A stretch of 11,971 nucleotides of DNA from Balneolia bacterium. GTDB taxonomy: Bacteria; Bacteroidota; Rhodothermia; Balneolales; Cyclonatronaceae. Below, piece by piece: positions 7,596-11,971 of the stretch (its first letter is position 1; the number at the start of each line of letters is the position of its first letter). The notes under the pieces were generated by a model. That model had not been told where the DNA came from, made no database searches, and saw nothing but the letters and a program-made list of their open reading frames with translations. Both the position numbers and the translations under genes were made by a program. The stretch covers positions 1-11,971 of the forward strand of contig PXAI01000131.1 in the NCBI GenBank assembly GCA_003567135.1, in the 5' to 3' direction.

Positions 7596-8942
7596 TTACT
7601 GAATGGTATTCTTGTGAATTTTACCATTCTTCATGATTACAACAAAATTGCTGTCTGGGTCTCTGATGAGGTCGATATCCTGCAACGGGTTACCCTGAAC
7701 AAGAAGTAAATCAGCATACGCCCCTTCCTTCACGACACCTAATTCGCCGGGGTACGGATTACGCTCACCGGAAAGTTTCAGGATTTGCGCGTTGTTTGAA
7801 GTTGCCATTACAAGCAGTTCTGCAGGAGTGAACCATTTTACCATTTTGGCTAAGTGGGCACCCTGATTTCTATTACCTGCCGGGTTAAATAACATGTCTG
7901 TTCCCCATGCTACCTTTACATTGTGCTTTTTTGCTAATTGAAATGCTCGCTCAGTTCCCTGCGATACCATTATTTGTTTCAGGCGTTTAACTCCGGTTTG
8001 TGGATTCGAAAATTCATCATCCAAAAAGGGCTGTAAACTCCACCATACATCATTTTCTGCCATCATAATGACCGTTTCTTCATCAAGCAGCTGGCCGTGT
8101 TCAATACTTTTAACCCCGGCTTTGATTGCCATTTGAACAGCTTGCGGAGTGTATGCATGAATCATTACATAGGTTCCCCAATTTTCAGCAGCCACTACGG
8201 CAGCACGAATTTCTTCATACGTGTATTGAATGGCATCAAGCGGATCATATACAGAAGAGACACCACCTCCGCCGGCTAATTTAATGTGACTGGCACCGAG
8301 CATCAACTGCTCTCTGACTCTGCGCGTTACTTCATCCACTCCGTCAGCTATAGCAGAAACGCCCATAGTTTCAGTATGTGATAGTGGTGAAAACGCTGTT
8401 CTTGGCACTTCATGCGGCATGCGAAAATCACCGTGACCGGCGGTTTGGCTGATCATTGCACCGGCAGGATAAATTCGTGGCCCGGTAATTAACCCATCAT
8501 CAATGGCACGTTTAAGGCCAAAAACCGGGCCGCTTGCATCACGAACTGTTGTGAATCCTCTCATCAACGTTTTTTCAGCCTGTACGGCATTTGCAATGTG
8601 GATGTAGCCCGGATCTGCAATCATAGCGGCCTGCATTGGCATAGACATGAGCGATGCGTGGGCATGGGCATCAATCAGGCCCGGAATGAGTGTGCGGCCG
8701 TCGCCGTCAATTCGGGTAACGGTTACGTCTTCAGGAACAGATATAGCTCTTCTGGAAATGGTGTGAATTTTATTTCCAACAACAAGTACATTTCTTCCTT
8801 CATGCAAAGAATGAGACTCGCCGTCGAATATATTCACGTTTGTGAACAGAACTCCTGATTGCTGGGCGCGTGAATCAACAGAGTTTAATCCGAGTAATAG
8901 CAATAAGCAGAATAAAAAAGGTGTAGCAGCAGTTCTTTTCAT
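7596..8942 (-). CDS. Exported metal-dependent amidohydrolase
   Basis: This 448-residue protein belongs to the amidohydrolase superfamily and resembles the imidazolonepropionase-like / Xaa-Pro dipeptidase group. A signal peptide (MKRT then a leucine-rich core, likely cleaved after SRA-26) sends it to the periplasm. The metal site is complete: H93 and H95 (DAHAH), K221 as the probable carbamylated lysine (HIKLAGGGG), H262 (MIHAYT), H282 (SIEHG) and D349 (WGTD). The C-terminal beta-sandwich segment (GVVKEGAYADLLLVQGNP) closes the fold. Members hydrolyse peptide or amide and cyclic-imide bonds, often in dipeptides; the true substrate cannot be read from sequence. It has its own terminator and a long upstream gap, so it is probably a single-gene unit. 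It lies between TA modules and appears functionally unrelated to them. Confidence 0.92.
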   Translation of the reverse strand: MKRTAATPFLFCLLLLLGLNSVDSRAQQSGVLFTNVNIFDGESHSLHEGRNVLVVGNKIHTISRRAISVPEDVTVTRIDGDGRTLIPGLIDAHAHASLMSMPMQAAMIADPGYIHIANAVQAEKTLMRGFTTVRDASGPVFGLKRAIDDGLITGPRIYPAGAMISQTAGHGDFRMPHEVPRTAFSPLSHTETMGVSAIADGVDEVTRRVREQLMLGASHIKLAGGGGVSSVYDPLDAIQYTYEEIRAAVVAAENWGTYVMIHAYTPQAVQMAIKAGVKSIEHGQLLDEETVIMMAENDVWWSLQPFLDDEFSNPQTGVKRLKQIMVSQGTERAFQLAKKHNVKVAWGTDMLFNPAGNRNQGAHLAKMVKWFTPAELLVMATSNNAQILKLSGERNPYPGELGVVKEGAYADLLLVQGNPLQDIDLIRDPDSNFVVIMKNGKIHKNTIQ

Positions 8943-8982
8943 AGATGTATTTTAAGATAAATGGTTGTTAAAATATAAACAT

Positions 8983-9015
8983 TGATTTTTAAAATCAGTT
9001 CCCGAATTATGGGAA
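8983..9015. promoter_or_regulatory. Two adjacent palindromes upstream of the amidohydrolase gene
   Basis: TGATTTT and AAAATCA meet around a single T (8983-8997), a near-perfect 15-base palindrome, followed after one base by TTCCC/GGGAA with a 7-base spacer (8999-9015). They lie 40-75 bases upstream of the minus-strand start, where a regulator could act. No matching regulator gene is visible, and AT-rich palindromes arise easily by chance. Confidence 0.3.
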
Positions 9016-9068
9016 AAGAGTTATTCAGATTCTTTATAAATATTGGTATTTGATGCGCCATAAAGTCT

Positions 9069-9103
9069 TTGTTATACTTTCTCTGTAATTGAATGTATAA
9101 CAA
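9069..9103. repeat. 9-bp inverted repeat with 17-base spacer
   Basis: TTGTTATAC (9069-9077) and its exact complement GTATAACAA (9095-9103) flank a 17-base spacer. There is no T-tract, so it is not a terminator. It could be a binding site for a dimeric regulator or a remnant recombination site. It is far from both flanking start codons. Confidence 0.45.
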
Positions 9104-9400
9104 GTCATGTGCCAACATTGCTTTAGTGGAACAGTGCGTTATTAACAGAGAATTTCAAGATCTGATCCTGTTTATATTCGATATAACCTAATTGATAGCC
9201 GGCCTTTACCGTAAAAACTTTGCTGAATTGATCCGAGAGAGTTTAAATTATCGCTATCTAAGTTTTTATATTAATTATCAATAATTTAGGCTAGCATAAC
9301 TCCCTAAAGCGCTTTCGCAGTTCTTCGAATCAAGCGGATGCAAGCAGCTTTGGCATAATTCCGCCGACCCTCCCCTTGCAATTTTACCCCCATCAAGTTA

Positions 9401-9426
9401 GTTTCGTATTTACACCATAACGAAAC
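9401..9426 (+). promoter_or_regulatory. Candidate FitA-type operator
   Basis: A perfect inverted repeat GTTTCGT-N12-ACGAAAC ends 10 bases before the antitoxin ATG at 9437. FitAB/VapBC complexes repress their own operons by binding spaced inverted repeats of this kind, through two ribbon-helix-helix dimers. The position implies the site overlaps the promoter or early leader. Confidence 0.55.
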
Positions 9427-9436
9427 CAATAAGATT

Positions 9437-9676
9437 ATGCCAAGTATCACCGTCAAAAATATACCCGAGCCTGTTTACAAAAAACTGAAGCAACAGGCAG
9501 AAGCTCAGCATCGCAGCATGAACAGCGAAATAATCGCCTGTTTGGAGCGATCTGTGGAGCCGAAGCGTGTTTCTCCCGATGAAATTCTTCGTCAGGCCCG
9601 GATGATGAGGAAAAAAGTCAAAGGAAGCGTGTCTGCTGAAGAAATCCGGGATGCGATTAATCAGGGCAGGCCATGA
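9437..9676 (+). CDS. FitA-like ribbon-helix-helix antitoxin
   Basis: The 79-residue protein is of the FitA/Arc-like VapB class. It opens with MPSITVKNIPEPVYKKLK, the DNA-contacting strand and first helix, then QQAEAQHRSMNSEIIACLERSV, the second helix; together these form the dimeric RHH DNA-binding domain. The C-terminal tail (SAEEIRDAINQGRP) is the toxin-binding segment. It should neutralise the PIN toxin encoded next and, with it, repress the operon at the inverted repeat upstream. The genes overlap by four bases (ATGA at 9673-9676), which indicates translational coupling. The module appears intact. Confidence 0.9.
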   Translation: MPSITVKNIPEPVYKKLKQQAEAQHRSMNSEIIACLERSVEPKRVSPDEILRQARMMRKKVKGSVSAEEIRDAINQGRP

Positions 9677-10077
9677 TTGTTGTCGATACAAACATCCTTG
9701 CCCACTTTTGGTTGCCTTCTGATCATACGGAACTTTGCGAGCATCTATTTCAATGGGATCCGGAATGGGTTGCTCCTGTACTGTGGAGAAGTGAGTTCAG
9801 AAATGTTGTTATTCTTTACATGAGGAAGAATCTCATCGGTCTTCCAGAAGCCATTCAACTAACAGAAAAAGCAGAAAATCAGATGAAAGACCGTGAATTT
9901 CATGTAAACTCAGTTCCGGTATATGATCTGGCAGAACATTCTGATTGTTCCGCCTGCGACTGCGAGTTCATCAGTCTTGCAGAAGAACTGGACATAAAGC
10001 TGATAACCATGGACAAACAGATGCTGCGTTCATTCCCTGATCGATGTGCTAAGCCGTTGGATGTTATTAACTCATAG
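9673..10077 (+). CDS. vapC: PIN-domain VapC/FitB-type toxin
   Basis: The 134-residue PIN-domain ribonuclease spans a single full-length domain. It carries the four acidic residues that bind Mg/Mn: D5 (VVDTN), E41 (RSEFRN), D96 (CDCEFISLA, where intact relatives usually have YDAEYVALA) and D114 (ITMDKQ). The usual targets of such toxins are tRNA or rRNA; the specific target here is unknown. The start overlaps the antitoxin stop. The run SDCSACDC is cysteine-rich for the family but keeps the acidic position. FitB of Neisseria and plasmid/chromosomal VapC toxins paired with FitA-like antitoxins are the closest known type. It seems functional. Confidence 0.9.
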   Translation: MIVVDTNILAHFWLPSDHTELCEHLFQWDPEWVAPVLWRSEFRNVVILYMRKNLIGLPEAIQLTEKAENQMKDREFHVNSVPVYDLAEHSDCSACDCEFISLAEELDIKLITMDKQMLRSFPDRCAKPLDVINS

Positions 10078-10082
10078 TATTG

Positions 10083-10107
10083 CCTCATGACGATGCGGCC
10101 TATGAGG
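10083..10107 (+). terminator. Weak hairpin after the VapC gene
   Basis: CCTCAT (10083-10088) and ATGAGG (10102-10107) form a 6-bp stem with a 13-base loop, six bases after the toxin stop and followed by TCGGTTTTA. The stem is short and the T-tract modest, so function as a terminator is only possible. Confidence 0.3.
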
Positions 10108-10189
10108 TCGGTTTTACAGTTTAAGGCTTTGGGGCTTTGGTTGCCTTGCCGGTTATTTGCCACACCGTTAAGTAACAAAATAAAAACCG

Positions 10190-10747
10190 CTACAAAAGTG
10201 CCTCCAGAAGATTAGCAGTTCTTTTCAACTGAGTTATTCGAAATTTCTCCAATATTTCGGATGCTGCAATTGGTGGGTTTTTCAGGCTTTCTACCTGATT
10301 GCTAAATGCATGAGTGGCTACTATCGGATTTTCTTCAATGAGTGATCTCAAAAAAACATCCGGATGCATTGCTTCTACGTTATATTTGTCCAGTTCACTT
10401 GCCGGAAAGTCCTTGATGTTAAAGGTTACAATTAGTGCGGCTTTACACCGGAGCGCAGCAGCCAGTACGTGAACATCATCCGGATCAGGCAATTTCAAAT
10501 TTTCAGCTAAATGCTCGTATCTTTTGACATTTGCATTAGGAAACGTTTCATTCATTAATCCACGCAACCGGGTAAAATTGCTTGCGTTTAGGTCAGGACG
10601 ATTTTTTAGAAGACTTCGAATCCATTCCTCATTAATACGGTCTGTCCATCGGGGATTGTAGAGTTTTTGCAGTGCTAAATGAAGCAGAAAATCCCTGAGA
10701 TGTGCAGCATATAAAACGCAAGCATCCAGAATAACCGTCTTGCGCAT
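10190..10747 (-). CDS. PIN_3-type toxin, VapC50-like
   Basis: The 185-residue protein has an N-terminal PIN domain of the PIN_3 group. Candidate metal-binding acids are D8 (VILDACVLY), E40/E41 (RINEEWIRSL) and D88-D91 (LPDPDDVHVLAAAL), and the FNIKDFP segment (109-115) closes the active site. The C-terminal extension of about 60 residues (to ANLLEALL) is typical of this subgroup. It is encoded 5 bases after an excisionase-type HTH gene, the same order as mycobacterial VapBC50 (Rv3750c-Rv3749c). It is probably an RNase toxin, target unknown. The motif set is complete and no frameshift is seen. Confidence 0.85.
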   Translation of the reverse strand: MRKTVILDACVLYAAHLRDFLLHLALQKLYNPRWTDRINEEWIRSLLKNRPDLNASNFTRLRGLMNETFPNANVKRYEHLAENLKLPDPDDVHVLAAALRCKAALIVTFNIKDFPASELDKYNVEAMHPDVFLRSLIEENPIVATHAFSNQVESLKNPPIAASEILEKFRITQLKRTANLLEALL

Positions 10748-10752
10748 TGTTT

Positions 10753-11190
10753 TTAATACAGGTTCAGTTTTTGCGACTCTTCAGAAAGTTGCTGCATTTT
10801 TTTCAAAGTAATTTGCTGCTGCTTTTCATCATACTTTTTGAGTTCAGAGAAAAGTACTCTGCGATGCCGGCCAACTTTTTTAAAAGGCAGCTTACCGGAT
10901 TCCATTAATCGTATAACAAACGGGCGCGAAACATCAAGATAATCAGCGGCTTGTTGTGTGGTCATATATTGCTTCTCACTGAGAATTTCAGAACGTTTTC
11001 CTTCAGCCAGGTTTTTCAGAATAGTTTCAATACCGTCCAGCGCAGATACCGGAAACTGAATTGTTGTACCATCTCCTTTTACAGCAAATTCTATGGATTT
11101 TGCTTTATTTCTAAATTCTTTTGAAATTTTTCGAAAACTCTTTAAAGAGCGTTTCGCAAGCTCTTTGTCTGTGTCTGCTGAAATCTTCAT
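10753..11190 (-). CDS. Excisionase-family HTH antitoxin, VapB50-like
   Basis: The 145-residue protein has a basic, helical N-terminal half (about 1-70, with FPVSALDGIETILKNLAEGK), a MerR/excisionase-type helix-turn-helix at about 75-120 (MTTQQAADYLDVSRPFVIRL, then LPFKKVGRHRRV), and a Gln/Lys-rich tail (120-145). This HTH class is usually called excisionase, but next to a PIN_3 gene it acts as antitoxin and operon repressor. The HTH sequence is intact. A near-perfect palindrome lies about 40 bases upstream. The start ATG at 11190 is preceded by AAATTTTTAAG with no Shine-Dalgarno sequence. Confidence 0.85.
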   Translation of the reverse strand: MKISADTDKELAKRSLKSFRKISKEFRNKAKSIEFAVKGDGTTIQFPVSALDGIETILKNLAEGKRSEILSEKQYMTTQQAADYLDVSRPFVIRLMESGKLPFKKVGRHRRVLFSELKKYDEKQQQITLKKMQQLSEESQKLNLY

Positions 11191-11228
11191 CTTAAAAATT
11201 TGTTTATTTTAGTGCAATATACGAAATA

Positions 11229-11243
11229 TTCGAATTATTCGAA
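11229..11243 (-). promoter_or_regulatory. Candidate operator of the VapBC50-like module
   Basis: TTCGAAT-T-ATTCGAA is a 15-base perfect palindrome (11229-11243), about 40 bases upstream of the antitoxin ATG. Beside it, further towards the gene on the minus strand, is a partly related ATTTCGTAT and a TATATT box, so the palindrome likely sits at or near the promoter and could be bound by the HTH antitoxin. The TATATT box at 11215-11220 is a plausible -10 element. Confidence 0.5.
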
Positions 11244-11362
11244 CAAATGCACTCAGGAAAAACATGTCCGGCTTTTCGAAAAACCTTAAAATTAGCGCTG
11301 TTGGAAGCGAGCGAGACTGAACATCCGTACCACTTCATGAAGAAGACATTCCGAAAAACAGG

Positions 11363-11971
11363 CTAAGATGAACTATCTATATAGGTCGCATCTGTAATTT
11401 CCTTGATAATATCATCGAGCTCAGCAAATGATCTCTCAATGTGGCTTATAATTTCATCCTGAGGCATCGGATCGTAATCCCCTTCCTTTAGCAAATTGAT
11501 GAGCCCCATCGCACGGGCAAGAGGGGCACGTACCTTGTGAGATTGTGTCCAGGCAATCTTACGCAGCCTCTCATTCTGGTCTGTGATCTCATTAATCATT
11601 TTTCTTGAATCTGACACATCCAGTGCGGCTCCAACTACGCGCTGAGCCTTTCCGTTTGCATCACGTACAATCATTCCCCTGTCGAGAATGAAGGCGTATT
11701 CATTATGCTTGTTAAAAATACGGTATTCGTGTCGCCATACTTTTTCTTTCGGATCATTCAGGCTTTCCACAAGGCTTTGTTTAAAGCCTTCAATATCATC
11801 CGGATGGATTCGGTTAAACCAACGTTCGGGATCGAGTTTGAGCATTTTTTGAGCATCTTTGCCAAGCAGCTCATCATAATTCCCATATCTTTTCACCCTG
11901 TTCTTATTCGGATTCCATTCCCAAATCATTTCGTTCCCGGCCTCTGCAGCCATATAAAAACGCTTGTTATA
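11363..11971 (-). CDS. PAS-domain protein with HisKA-like end, no ATPase (5' partial)
   Basis: The frame continues to the right window edge (YNKRFY precedes the Met at 11953), so the start lies outside. A PAS domain covers about 1-120 of the visible 202 residues, with WEWNPNKNRV, RIHPDD, the YRIF strand and RVVGAALDVSDSRKM. After a short coiled segment (NEITDQNERLRKIAWTQ) comes SHKVRAPLARAMG, a HisKA-like dimerisation/phosphoacceptor motif whose His is retained but whose usual following Glu is Lys. The protein then ends at IDSSS without any HATPase domain. PAS proteins with exactly this ending are common in Bacteroidota, so the C-terminus is probably natural, not a truncation. It may be a phosphotransfer or signal-integrating partner of other kinases. 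Confidence 0.85.
   Translation of the reverse strand, partial: YNKRFYMAAEAGNEMIWEWNPNKNRVKRYGNYDELLGKDAQKMLKLDPERWFNRIHPDDIEGFKQSLVESLNDPKEKVWRHEYRIFNKHNEYAFILDRGMIVRDANGKAQRVVGAALDVSDSRKMINEITDQNERLRKIAWTQSHKVRAPLARAMGLINLLKEGDYDPMPQDEIISHIERSFAELDDIIKEITDATYIDSSS

Larger units (their letters stand above)
8943..9436. other. 494-bp intergenic region between divergent genes
   Basis: This AT-rich spacer separates the divergent amidohydrolase and FitA-like genes and contains no convincing gene. On the amidohydrolase side are two adjacent symmetric sequences: TGATTTT-T-AAAATCA (8983-8997) and TTCCC-N7-GGGAA (8999-9015). In the middle lies a 9-bp inverted repeat at 9069-9103. On the right is the FitA operator candidate at 9401-9426. 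The stretch 9110-9400 shows only short interrupted frames and may be decayed sequence of unknown origin. Confidence 0.65.

Noticed and set aside
9410..9691. 93-codon minus-strand frame opposite the FitA-like gene
   Set aside because: It is antisense to a gene with clear family motifs and a coupled partner; a shadow frame.
10753..11190. HTH gene as a phage excisionase
   Set aside because: It carries an excisionase-type HTH, but the close coupling to a PIN_3 toxin and absence of any integrase make an antitoxin role far more likely.
6440..11971. The two PAS genes as halves of one gene separated by an inversion
   Set aside because: The right gene also opens a PAS domain with NKRF at the window edge, which looks like the break point on the left, but its frame continues past the edge and nothing shows the two parts join. 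Sequence beyond 11971 would be needed.
1..11971. CRISPR array, tRNA, rRNA or transposase genes
   Set aside because: No regularly spaced direct repeats of CRISPR type, no tRNA-like cloverleaf and no transposase or integrase motif were seen on reading both strands.

Overview
The window looks like a chromosomal segment from a moderately AT-rich member of the Bacteroidota/Balneolota/Rhodothermota group, most likely a Balneolaceae-like marine or halophilic bacterium. The reasons are a C-terminal type IX secretion (Por) sorting domain with the PNPFNP signature, a PAS protein ending in a degenerate HisKA-like region without an ATPase domain, a Bacteroidota-type promoter ahead of the helicase gene, and the absence of Shine-Dalgarno sequences before essentially every start codon. 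The assignment is inferred from these traits; no database search was run.

Layout. Positions 1-1445 (+) hold the 3' part of a large secreted beta-sandwich protein: the end of an ASPIC/UnbV domain, an SdrD-B-like domain, CARDB/DUF11-like domains and a T9SS sorting tail. A 590-base gap follows. It carries a strong hairpin terminator, a possible dispersed intergenic repeat and a candidate promoter. Positions 2039-5470 (+) encode a 1143-residue SNF2/Rad54-type helicase with an N-terminal HhH (RNA polymerase alpha-CTD-like) domain and a SWIM zinc finger. Positions 5655-6587 (+) encode a PAS-domain sensor that is cut off at the start of its third PAS domain and ends in an unrelated tail.

From that breakpoint to 11190 the window is an accessory island built mainly of type II toxin-antitoxin (TA) modules. 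In order they are: (i) a RelB/DinJ antitoxin followed by a 34-codon stub of a YafQ-like toxin; (ii) an 'addiction module' (Unstab_antitox) antitoxin with a RelE/ParE toxin whose C-terminus is abnormal; (iii) an intact FitA/FitB-like (VapBC) pair; (iv) on the opposite strand, an intact excisionase-type HTH antitoxin with a PIN_3 toxin, resembling mycobacterial VapBC50. Modules (i), (iii) and (iv) each have a clear inverted repeat just upstream that could be the autoregulatory operator. Between (ii) and (iii) sits an exported metal-dependent amidohydrolase on the minus strand with its own terminator. The window ends inside a second PAS protein (minus strand, 5' end outside the window).

Working view: the TA cluster sits between two PAS genes, one of them truncated, and its left-hand modules are decaying while the right-hand ones look functional. 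This is what repeated insertion and loss at an integration-prone locus would leave. I found no transposase, integrase, rRNA, tRNA or CRISPR array.
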